From Bacilli bacterium (GTDB lineage Bacteria; Bacillota_I; Bacilli_A; RF39; UBA660): 6,597 nt of DNA. The DNA is taken from positions 1-6,597 of the forward strand of contig JAQUFX010000043.1 of NCBI GenBank assembly GCA_028684435.1, read 5' to 3'. Shown here piece by piece: positions 1 to 5,967 of this stretch; positions within the stretch are counted from its first letter, which is position 1; each line of letters starts with the position of its first letter. Position numbers and translations under genes: made by a program. A model generated the notes under the pieces. The model was not told the origin of the DNA. It did not search any database and was given only the letters and a program-made list of their open reading frames with translations.

Positions 1-965
1 TCTTTTATTTTAGAACTATCACCTAAAATGTAACTGTTATTTTTTTGTTTATTTAATCTACAATTATATACAGCATCGTTAATAGAAGGTGTTATTTCTA
101 TTCCATACAATTTTTCTTTTTTAATTGGGATTCCCAGTGTTCCAACACCACAATATAAATCTATTATATTCTGATATTCTTTTTGTTTGATTAGTTCAAA
201 TACTTTATCTAAAATATTGAAATTAACTTGAAAGAATGATTTATAATTTACTTTAAATAAATATTCATCTATTTTTTCAAAGAAAAAATCTTGATTATAG
301 ATAACTTCATCATTTGCTATAATTCCTGCTATTTTATTATCTTTTTTTAGCTTATTAATATCTATTTCATATTTACTATCAGTTTCTATATTTATTAATA
401 TTTCATCATTATAATTTGAACGAATTGTTATTTCACCATTTTTAATATTAAATAAATTTTTAAACTTCAATATTTTATTAATCGATTCTTTTGAAATCAT
501 ACAATGATTAATTTCTATATGGTTATGAGTATTTTCTTTATAATATCCCCATTTATTATCATTAATTTTTAAAGATATTTTATTACGATAATAAAATTCA
601 TTATCTGATTTTATTACTTTAGGACTTACATTTAAATTAGAATATTTTAATAAGATATTCTTTAACTTATCTTCTTTGAATTTTAATTGATTTTCATAAT
701 TTAAATGCGATATATTACACCCTCCACAAATGTCATAATAAGGGCACTTTACATCTATTCTTTCTTTAGAATAAGAATTATATTTAGTTACAATAGCATT
801 AGAATATTTTTTCTTATCTTCTAAAACTTTAATTAAAACTTCTTCTGTTGGTAGAGCATTTTCAACAAAAACAACTTTACCATTAGAATAAGTTATGCCT
901 CTTCCTTGATGGTCAAGTGATTCTATTTTATAAGAGTCAACAGTATTTTTTTGTAATCTTTTCAT
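1..965 (-). CDS. rlmD: 23S rRNA (uracil-5-)-methyltransferase, RlmD/RlmCD (RumA) type, C-terminus cut by window edge
   Basis: I translated 321 codons from ATG at 965 with no stop before the left edge. Residues about 8-62 form a TRAM-like RNA-binding domain. Cysteines C74, C80 and C83 (CPYYDICGGC) plus C155 (INHCMIS) match the four 4Fe-4S ligands of the RumA family. FFQVN (about 244-248) and the SAM-binding motif DLYCGVGTLGIP (269-280), followed by GIEI and LGDSSK, identify the methyltransferase fold. The catalytic Cys and Glu of the family lie further on and are outside the window. The family makes 5-methyluridine in 23S rRNA using SAM; in Bacillus one enzyme, RlmCD, modifies both U747 and U1939, so the target specificity here is uncertain. 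A GGTGAT sequence a few bases before the ATG is the likely ribosome site. The gene follows the polysaccharide operon in the same direction but is separated from it by a terminator. Confidence 0.93.
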   Translation of the reverse strand, partial: MKRLQKNTVDSYKIESLDHQGRGITYSNGKVVFVENALPTEEVLIKVLEDKKKYSNAIVTKYNSYSKERIDVKCPYYDICGGCNISHLNYENQLKFKEDKLKNILLKYSNLNVSPKVIKSDNEFYYRNKISLKINDNKWGYYKENTHNHIEINHCMISKESINKILKFKNLFNIKNGEITIRSNYNDEILINIETDSKYEIDINKLKKDNKIAGIIANDEVIYNQDFFFEKIDEYLFKVNYKSFFQVNFNILDKVFELIKQKEYQNIIDLYCGVGTLGIPIKKEKLYGIEITPSINDAVYNCRLNKQKNNSYILGDSSKIK

Positions 966-1048
966 GTGATTATCACCAATTTTATTTTAACACAGTTAAA
1001 AAAATAAGTATATAAATTAAGTTTCCCTTTAACATCCATTATACAAAC

Positions 1049-1072
1049 AAAAAAGCTAGATATTATCTAGCT
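1049..1072 (-). terminator. Rho-independent terminator of the polysaccharide operon
   Basis: AGCTAGATA (1054-1062) and TATCTAGCT (1064-1072) are perfect inverted copies around one central base, so a stem of 7-8 bp with a 3-5 nt loop can form. Read on the minus strand it is followed by six T (1049-1054). It sits about 60 nt beyond the deacetylase stop codon and before the start of the rlmD-type gene, separating the two transcription units. Confidence 0.85.
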
Positions 1073-1079
1073 CTATTAC

Positions 1080-1099
1080 GTAATGTCGAGCAACATTAC
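1080..1099 (-). other. Small hairpin in the 3' untranslated region of the polysaccharide operon
   Basis: GTAATGT (1080-1086) and ACATTAC (1093-1099) form a perfect 7-bp stem with a 6-nt loop (CGAGCA on the plus strand). It lies between the deacetylase stop codon and the terminator hairpin. No T-run follows, so it is not itself a terminator. It may stabilise the mRNA 3' end or bind something; the role is unknown. Confidence 0.45.
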
Positions 1100-1129
1100 C
1101 TTTGAATGACAACAAGTAACATATTTTAA

Positions 1130-1975
1130 TTAGTCTTTATTGATAATCGTTTGTATCCATTCTGAATAATTTATAACATTTAAATTATTCTTTTTTCCAT
1201 CAATATAATCAATTACTTCATAAAAGTTTTCCCTTTTATACATATATAACGATCCATCAACATCATCCTCTATTCTATGAAAAAGTAAAATTAAAGTCAG
1301 ATTGTTATCTATAGTATAATTAATCCAATCTACAATTTCACTTGGATTAGTATTATAAAGAACATTTTTAACTTTTATTTCGTAAAGATTAGTAGGTTTT
1401 TTTGAATTAAAACCCTCTTCAACACCTCTTCCACTGACATAATTCTTTTCTCTCATAATTTTCAATGTTTGTAAATTATATCCGCCTTCGGGATAAATCA
1501 ATATTTTATTAGGATTGATAAATCCGTTTTTTTCTAACCAAATATTGGCAGTTTCTATTTCATAACTTTGTTCATCTTCACTAATTGTATTTAGATTTTT
1601 ATGGTCGTATGTGTGATTTAGTAAATCCCAATTATTATTATATAAGATATATAAATCGCTTTTAGTCATATAATTTTTTTGTTCTATTGCCTTAGTAATA
1701 ACAGCAACACACCCTCTTAACTTTTTTTTACTCATATAATTATATGCCACTGTATACTGACTTTTCCAGCCATCATCAAACATAATAATTATATTTGCTC
1801 TATCTTCATAAATATTTATTTCTTTGGTATTTGTATTATTAAAGGTCGACAATATTTTAGTTTTGGTATAGTTTATAACACTATTTATACTAGGAAAAAT
1901 ACTAGGAAAAACATTTACAAGAACTACTAACAAAATTGTAAAAAAAATATATAATTTTATTAGATTTTTATCCAC
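1130..1975 (-). CDS. Membrane-anchored polysaccharide deacetylase (CE4/NodB domain, IcaB/PgaB-like)
   Basis: This 281-residue protein has one N-terminal hydrophobic segment (about 7-24), a linker, then a NodB/CE4 domain from about residue 60. The CE4 motifs are visible: FDDG (66-69; D67 as base, D68 as metal ligand), HTYDH (121-125; H121 and H125 as metal ligands), YPEGG (161-165) and LFHRI (231-235; H233 as likely catalytic acid). All key residues are present, so an active metal-dependent N- or O-deacetylase on the outer membrane face is expected. Length and layout resemble IcaB-type poly-N-acetylglucosamine deacetylases, but the substrate cannot be read from the sequence. The start is GTG: GGAGG lies 9 nt upstream, and an ATG at 1983 is followed by a stop after seven codons. 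The gene starts 4 nt after the synthase stop and is the last of the operon. Confidence 0.88.
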   Translation of the reverse strand: MDKNLIKLYIFFTILLVVLVNVFPSIFPSINSVINYTKTKILSTFNNTNTKEINIYEDRANIIIMFDDGWKSQYTVAYNYMSKKKLRGCVAVITKAIEQKNYMTKSDLYILYNNNWDLLNHTYDHKNLNTISEDEQSYEIETANIWLEKNGFINPNKILIYPEGGYNLQTLKIMREKNYVSGRGVEEGFNSKKPTNLYEIKVKNVLYNTNPSEIVDWINYTIDNNLTLILLFHRIEDDVDGSLYMYKRENFYEVIDYIDGKKNNLNVINYSEWIQTIINKD

Positions 1976-1979
1976 AAAA

Positions 1980-3323
1980 TCATTCCTCCTTTTTTAAGAC
2001 ATTATAGTTGCGACCGCTTCTATTTACCTTATTCCAACCTCTTTTATTTGTAAAATAAGAGATTGTTCCAGTTATGATAGTATATAAAATAACTATTCTA
2101 TAAAAGAATATATCTAGTATAACTGTAAATATAACCCTTATAAAATCTATACCTTTATATTTAATGTTATAATGATAAGCAATACTAATTCCAGCAATAT
2201 TATATGTTAAGTGAACCGCTATAAATATTAGAAAATAAATAAGAATATGAAAGATATTATTATTAATTATATTAATAATAGCTAAAAGAGAAAAAATGAC
2301 AATTATAAAGGAACTAATAATTCCTAAAAAAAGGGCATCCACTATCATAAAGAATGGTAGTGATTTAACAAAAAAGTTTTTAAATATAATCTTTTTAAAA
2401 CTAAACAAGCTTTCAATAAAGGATTGTTGCCATCTTTTTCTCTGTTTAACATAATCTTTAAATGTTTCTGGTCCTTCCGTATAACATATAGCTTCTGGCA
2501 TATATACAATTTTTTTATTACTATTTTGTATTAAAAACTGAATTTTAAGAGTAAGATCTAAGTCTTCACCAATAACATGGGAGAAACCATTAACCTCAAG
2601 TAAAATATCTTTTTTAAAAGCACCAAAAGCTCCAGATATAACTAATAATGATTTTAATTTAGCAAGTGAAGCTTTATAACAATAACAAGATTTAATATAT
2701 TCAATAGCTTGTAATCTTAGTAAATAGTTTAATTTTAGAGTGGTTTTGTCTTCTTTTTTTGACAGTTTAAAAGATTGTAAAATTTGAATTACTCCACTAG
2801 CAGCTACAACATCTGGATCATCAAAACAAGCACTTATAATAGCTAAAGCATCTTTTTTTAGAATACTATCAGCATCTAAAGTAACAACATAGTCATACAT
2901 AGAGTAAGTAATTGCACAATTTAAAGCTTCGCTCTTTCCGCCATTTTCCTTATCGATTACATACATATTGCGATACTTTTTTGATTTATAAAATTGTTTT
3001 ATATCTTTGGAATTTAAATTATGTTTTTTGGCTCTTTCTGTTTGCATTAATTTAAGAGTTTTTTCAAGTTCTTTAAGAGTGTTATCAGTTGATCCATCAT
3101 TTATAAATATACATTCATAATTATAATATTCTATTCTTAATAAGCCTTCTACCGTATTTTTAATTATTTTTTCTTCGTTGTAACAAGGAATTAAAATACT
3201 TATACGTCTATTCATATTTTTCTTAATTTTTCTCTTTTTTCTTAAATCGAGAACTGCATTAACTATGTGAAATATTGGAAAAAATATTCCTAGAAGGAGA
3301 AATAATTCTAACAGCGCTTTCAT
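1980..3323 (-). CDS. Processive membrane glycosyltransferase family 2 (PgaC/IcaA/cellulose-synthase-like polysaccharide synthase)
   Basis: This 447-residue protein has an N-terminal membrane helix (about 3-24), a cytoplasmic GT-A domain and about four C-terminal helices (about 318-425). The processive GT2 motifs are all present: PCYNEE (46-51), NDGSTD (75-80), ENGGKSEALN (126-135), DAD (150-152, DxD), GEDLD (252-256, catalytic Asp region) and QRKRW (294-298). Such enzymes polymerise a UDP-sugar and pass the beta-linked chain through the membrane. The length matches PgaC/IcaA; the segment with ISGAFGAF (229-236) is also like YdaM-type synthases. A basic insertion of about 30 residues (about 88-118) separates NDGSTD from ENGGK. 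There is no PilZ domain. The start codon overlaps the GH16 stop (ATGA), indicating translational coupling; its own ribosome site is weak. The polymer (GlcNAc, glucose or other) cannot be decided. Confidence 0.9.
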   Translation of the reverse strand: MKALLELFLLLGIFFPIFHIVNAVLDLRKKRKIKKNMNRRISILIPCYNEEKIIKNTVEGLLRIEYYNYECIFINDGSTDNTLKELEKTLKLMQTERAKKHNLNSKDIKQFYKSKKYRNMYVIDKENGGKSEALNCAITYSMYDYVVTLDADSILKKDALAIISACFDDPDVVAASGVIQILQSFKLSKKEDKTTLKLNYLLRLQAIEYIKSCYCYKASLAKLKSLLVISGAFGAFKKDILLEVNGFSHVIGEDLDLTLKIQFLIQNSNKKIVYMPEAICYTEGPETFKDYVKQRKRWQQSFIESLFSFKKIIFKNFFVKSLPFFMIVDALFLGIISSFIIVIFSLLAIINIINNNIFHILIYFLIFIAVHLTYNIAGISIAYHYNIKYKGIDFIRVIFTVILDIFFYRIVILYTIITGTISYFTNKRGWNKVNRSGRNYNVLKKEE

Positions 3324-4099
3324 TTTACGCCTATCTCTTCTGGGATAATTATTACATAGTCAAGAAAAAAACTTGATGGTAAACTACTATCATCTGGATC
3401 TCCTGGCCAGTCTCCTCCTACAGATAGATTGATAATTAAATACATTTTTTTATCTGGAACATTATTGGTTGTTTCAAAAATTAGCTTATTGTCTCTATAA
3501 ACTTTAATCTCTTCTTTTTTCCAATCCATTTCATATACGGAGAAACCATCATTACATGGATAAGTAATAAACTTGCTTTGTTGTATTAAATTAGAATCAA
3601 AATAATGCATTCCTGTCCATGTATGATTATTTTGAGTACCTAAAACTTCAATTAAATCTATTTCCGGTAATGCTGAATCATCAGCAGGAAGTAACCATAT
3701 GGCTGATATAAGTCCTTTGCCAACTGCTGGTTTAGCCTTAAAAATTATTTTACCATATAGAAATTCAAATTTATCTTTTGTATTAATTGACCCTGAGGTA
3801 TATTGATGATTATTAAAATCTTCTTTTTTAGCTTCAATCTCTAAAAAACCATTTTTTACATTTACATTTTCAGGTCTATAATATTCTAATTCATTATTGT
3901 AATTATCTCCTTTATCAATAATGTTCCAGTAGTTTTTATTTAAATTATTATTAAAATCTTCAATCAATACACTAATTTTTAATTCTTTAAACACTTTTAT
4001 ATCGTATTTTTTCCCTGCAGGCCTTCTAAAAGTAACAAAAACGAACAAAAATATAATAAATAAAAAGAATAATTTTAAGATTCTTTTCTTCACAAACAA
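3320..4099 (-). CDS. Membrane-anchored glycoside hydrolase family 16 (beta-1,3-glucanase/laminarinase-like)
   Basis: Numbered from TTG at 4099 (259 residues), the protein has a KKR-start hydrophobic helix (about 7-24) with no lipobox, then a GH16 jelly-roll domain. Family landmarks are NELEYYRPENV (69-79), YTSGSINTK (100-108), the active site PEIDLIE (145-151; nucleophile E146, D148, acid/base E151), WTGMHYF (161-167) and the C-terminal LSVGGDWPG (225-233). This pattern is closest to laminarinase-type GH16, which cuts beta-1,3 (or mixed) glucans. The catalytic residues are intact. The start is uncertain: TTG at 4099 directly abuts the GAAGTGA sequence, while GTG at 4093 lies about 7 nt after GAAGTG and is the better start (257 residues). 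It is the first gene of the operon and probably trims or releases the polymer made by the next gene. Confidence 0.88.
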   Translation of the reverse strand: MFVKKRILKLFFLFIIFLFVFVTFRRPAGKKYDIKVFKELKISVLIEDFNNNLNKNYWNIIDKGDNYNNELEYYRPENVNVKNGFLEIEAKKEDFNNHQYTSGSINTKDKFEFLYGKIIFKAKPAVGKGLISAIWLLPADDSALPEIDLIEVLGTQNNHTWTGMHYFDSNLIQQSKFITYPCNDGFSVYEMDWKKEEIKVYRDNKLIFETTNNVPDKKMYLIINLSVGGDWPGDPDDSSLPSSFFLDYVIIIPEEIGVK

Positions 4100-4436
4100 T
4101 CACTTCAATTCTAAAATATTCTATTCAGCATTTGAAATACCGGTACATTACATAACCTAATTATTTTGAATTTTTGAAAAAACTAATATCTTTCAATAGT
4201 AAAATTGTTATTGATGCATTGAATGAAAAAAATTAAACTCTCTAGTTTAATTTTTTTACTTATAAGGTGTTCCTCCAATTTTAAATTCAAAATTATGGTA
4301 TGAAGGAAAAATAATGATACGAAGGATATAATTACTGTTTTTTATTAATAAATTTCATTTTAATGTGGTAACACACAATTACTATTCACTAAGTTGAATA
4401 TCCTATTATAGAAACATATAAAAGGAGATGATACCT
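4100..4436. other. Divergent intergenic region between polysaccharide operon and small plus-strand gene
   Basis: This 337-nt stretch must hold the promoters of both divergent units, but I see no convincing -35/-10 pair for either. It contains the hairpin described separately (4226-4257), an 8-bp palindrome TACCGGTA (4139-4146) and a short imperfect tandem repeat (about 4298-4332, GAAGGA units on the plus strand). A minus-strand reading frame of about 32 codons without a usable start ends with a TAA at 4258-4256, inside the hairpin; it could be the tail of a lost gene or chance. Confidence 0.6.
4226..4257. terminator. Perfect 14-bp hairpin with A/T runs, terminator-like in both directions
   Basis: AAAAAAATTAAACT (4226-4239) and AGTTTAATTTTTTT (4244-4257) pair perfectly around the loop CTCT. 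Seven A before and seven T after make it terminator-like on both strands. It lies about 127 nt upstream of the GH16 gene, between two divergent genes where no terminator is needed. It may end a lost or unrecognised small minus-strand transcript, or act as an attenuator in the leader of the polysaccharide operon. GC content of the stem is low, so termination strength is uncertain. Confidence 0.6.
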
Positions 4437-4583
4437 ATGTTTTATCCAGGAGGTTATGGTTGTGGATACCCACCATATGGTGTATATCCAGGTAGTGGTA
4501 TAGGCATTATTTGGATAATAATAGTAATTGCTGTTTTATTCTTTATCTTTTTTTGCTGCCCAAAACCACGACCAATATGCTAA
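4437..4583 (+). CDS. Small Gly/Tyr/Pro-rich single-pass membrane protein, YjcZ-like (possible sporulation protein)
   Basis: ATG at 4437 follows AAAGGAG (4422-4428) at normal spacing and opens a 48-codon frame ending in TAA. The N-terminal half (1-23) is rich in Gly, Tyr and Pro (for example FYPGGYGCGYPPYG). Residues about 24-39 are one hydrophobic helix (IIWIIIVIAVLFFIFF), followed by a CC pair and a short Pro/basic tail ending in Cys. This layout, a GGYG-type head and a single short helix, resembles the YjcZ-type small proteins of spore formers, which are assigned to sporulation by family naming and have no defined biochemical role. The frame is immediately followed by a strong terminator, so it is a one-gene transcript. 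The strong ribosome site and the terminator argue that it is real despite its size; family membership is inferred from composition only. Confidence 0.75.
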   Translation: MFYPGGYGCGYPPYGVYPGSGIGIIWIIIVIAVLFFIFFCCPKPRPIC

Positions 4584-4610
4584 TAAATATTAGTAATTTA
4601 ATTAATAAAT

Positions 4611-4644
4611 AAAAAAGTACTGATTAAATTAATCAGTACTTTTT
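4611..4644 (+). terminator. Rho-independent terminator after the small YjcZ-like gene
   Basis: AGTACTGATT (4616-4625) and AATCAGTACT (4631-4640) pair perfectly, with the loop region AAATT; the stem can extend inward. It is followed by a run of T (4640-4644) and preceded by six A (4611-4616), so it could also work on the minus strand. It lies 27 nt after the stop of the 48-residue gene. Confidence 0.88.
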
Positions 4645-4684
4645 GTAATATCTACTAAACACTTTATTTTAAATTAGTTAATTA

Positions 4685-4711
4685 ACACAATATAATTTAT
4701 AGCATAATATA
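4685..4711 (+). promoter_or_regulatory. Sigma-K-like promoter of the frameshifted small gene
   Basis: AC at 4685-4686, then 16 nt, then CATAATATA (4703-4711), which fits the late mother-cell sigma-K pattern AC-N16/17-CATAnnnTA. The ribosome site AGGAGG begins about 18 nt later, leaving a normal leader. Because the region is so AT-rich the match could be chance; I rate it as suggestive only. Confidence 0.4.
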
Positions 4712-4739
4712 TAATTGAAAAATTAATAGGAGGAAATTT

Positions 4740-4951
4740 ATGAACAATTTTAATTGTTGTTATTATCATAGCATCCCTTATTGTTTTATAATCATTTAGC
4801 TCTTACTAAAAATGAAGCAGTAGCCACACTCACTAATAAATATGAAGAAGCCATAAAATTATTTGATGAAATAGAAATTCAAGCCCTTATGATGTCTGAT
4901 ATGTTTTTACAAGGGTTTACTAAACATTTTCCGAACCAAATTATTAGATAA
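4740..4951 (+). pseudogene. Frameshifted small gene (about 70 residues if repaired), unknown function
   Basis: A consensus AGGAGG (4729-4734) precedes ATG at 4740. The frame starts MNNFNCCYYHSIPYCF and meets TAG at 4797 after 19 codons. A different frame, open from 4772 to TAA at 4949-4951, continues with a coding-like, charged helical sequence (LTKNEAVATLTNKYEEAIKL, then a Met-rich stretch and KHFPNQIIR). Adding one T to the T-run at 4784-4787 joins both parts as PYCFYNHLALTKN, giving one protein of about 70 residues. So a one-base deletion, a homopolymer sequencing error or recoding separates them. The product would have a Cys/Tyr/His-rich head and an amphipathic helical tail. I do not recognise the family. 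Its site beside a YjcZ-like gene and a sigma-K-like promoter suggests a spore-associated protein, which is inference. Confidence 0.65.
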
Positions 4952-4981
4952 TAAAATGATAATTTAAAAGCAATCATTTTA
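4952..4981 (+). terminator. Weak AT-only hairpin after the frameshifted gene
   Basis: TAAAATGAT (4952-4960) pairs with ATCATTTTA (4973-4981) across a 12-nt loop, starting directly after the stop codon. The stem has almost no GC and its T-run is part of the stem, so it is only a possible terminator. Confidence 0.3.
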
Positions 4982-5089
4982 ATTAACTACTTCAATTGTA
5001 GTTTTCTTCATATTCATAAAACTTGTTACAGTAATTGTACATAATTAATAAAAAAATTTTTACTATTAACACTTTAACAATGTAGCATT

Positions 5090-5118
5090 AAAATAGCACC
5101 TATAATGGTGATTATTTT
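5090..5118. terminator. Likely terminator downstream of the bis-heme membrane protein
   Basis: CACC (5097-5100) and GGTG (5107-5110) pair around TATAAT, and AAAATA (5090-5095) pairs with TATTTT (5113-5118) across a small internal mismatch. It lies about 28 nt beyond the stop of the minus-strand gene ending at 5146. It is nearly symmetric, so it may work for both strands. Confidence 0.45.
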
Positions 5119-5145
5119 ACATTATTCTTTTACAAATTAATTTTA

Positions 5146-5640
5146 TTAATCAAATAAATGAAGAATAAAACTAAGATATGTTAAGGTAAGAAAGACAAGA
5201 TGTATTTTACGATACTTTTTCGAATTATTTATTCTAAGTATTGCACAAATAACAGTTGGAATAAGAATAAGACTTAATAATATACTTGTTATCATTTCAA
5301 AATTCCATTCTATCGATTCAAATAAAAAAATTATTTCCATATGTAGGATGCGTAAGCCTATAAACAGAACTCCTAAAGCAATATGTATATTCCTTAAAAC
5401 ATATACTACTTTGTTTAAGCTATTATAATTTGGAATTTTAATGTATTTATTTAATATAGTTGGTGCTGGCAATAAAATAATTATAGTAAATAATAAGATT
5501 TCTGTAATCTCTTCTATTATTTCTACTAAACCATCTGTTGGTAAAGGGGTAAAGGGTATAAAAATAATGGTTGCAGCAATAATGCCTAAAAAAATATAAA
5601 TTAATCTCTCAAAATTTCTAGCTATATTTTTAATAAACAC
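5146..5640 (-). CDS. Five-helix membrane protein with two HX13H pairs, stand-alone ferric-reductase-like bis-heme domain
   Basis: This 164-residue protein has about five membrane helices (about 13-32, 42-60, 78-100, 115-135, 146-163). H86 and H100 in TM3 and H147 and H161 in TM5 are each separated by exactly 13 residues. Two HX13H pairs in the third and fifth helices are the bis-heme ligand pattern of the ferric reductase/NADPH oxidase membrane domain (FRD superfamily, which includes YedZ/MsrQ and Fre-type proteins). This suggests a b-type cytochrome moving electrons across the membrane. There is no FAD/NAD(P)H domain here or in a neighbour, so the electron partner is unknown. The start is taken as GTG at 5640, but GGGAGGG directly abuts it; ATT at 5634 would have better spacing. 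It appears to be a single-gene unit. Family assignment rests on the histidine pattern and topology; DUF-type membrane proteins of similar shape remain possible. Confidence 0.75.
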   Translation of the reverse strand: MFIKNIARNFERLIYIFLGIIAATIIFIPFTPLPTDGLVEIIEEITEILLFTIIILLPAPTILNKYIKIPNYNSLNKVVYVLRNIHIALGVLFIGLRILHMEIIFLFESIEWNFEMITSILLSLILIPTVICAILRINNSKKYRKIHLVFLTLTYLSFILHLFD

Positions 5641-5715
5641 CCCTCCCTAATATAATCTTATTATATTTAGTTCTTAATAGCACATTTATCACAAAAATAA
5701 AAGCTTTATTGTTAC

Positions 5716-5734
5716 TGTTAATCACGTTTTAACA
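5716..5734. promoter_or_regulatory. Inverted repeat TGTTAA-N7-TTAACA, possible operator upstream of the bis-heme gene
   Basis: TGTTAA (5716-5721) and TTAACA (5729-5734) are perfect inverted half-sites. They lie about 50 nt upstream of the candidate -10 of the minus-strand bis-heme gene. The half-sites resemble those bound by redox regulators of the Rex kind, but the 7-nt spacer is longer than in known Rex boxes, so the regulator is unknown. Confidence 0.3.
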
Positions 5735-5967
5735 TTTATTACTAAAAATATATAATTTCTAATTCTATTTTAATAATTAATTAAACTCAAAATTATAATT
5801 ATTAAAATTTTCAAAATAAGCAGCATATTTTGAAATATAAAACACTATCGCTGTTAAAAGGATTACTTTGGAGGGATAATGAATTTGTGATAAAATATCT
5901 TTTTGATTTAAAAAAAATTTTATTGCGTTTAAGAAGAAGAAAAATGTTAAAAATATTTATTGCAAAT

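Noticed and set aside
4223..4303. Plus-strand frame MKKIKLSSLIFLLIRCSS, looking like a lipoprotein signal
   Set aside because: No ribosome site, only 26 codons, and most of its start is the A/T-run hairpin, which gives Lys and Leu/Phe codons by chance.
4250..4436. c-di-GMP riboswitch in the polysaccharide operon leader
   Set aside because: I looked for GEMM-like conserved blocks on the minus strand and saw none; only a simple hairpin is present.
4781..4792. Programmed -1 frameshifting in the broken small gene
   Set aside because: The site TGT TTT ATA does not fit the usual X XXY YYZ slippery heptamer and no downstream stimulatory stem is evident; deletion or sequencing error is simpler.
5716..5734. 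Naming the inverted repeat a Rex box
   Set aside because: The spacer is 7 nt, while the known clostridial Rex site has 4 nt between these half-sites, so only an unnamed inverted repeat is claimed.
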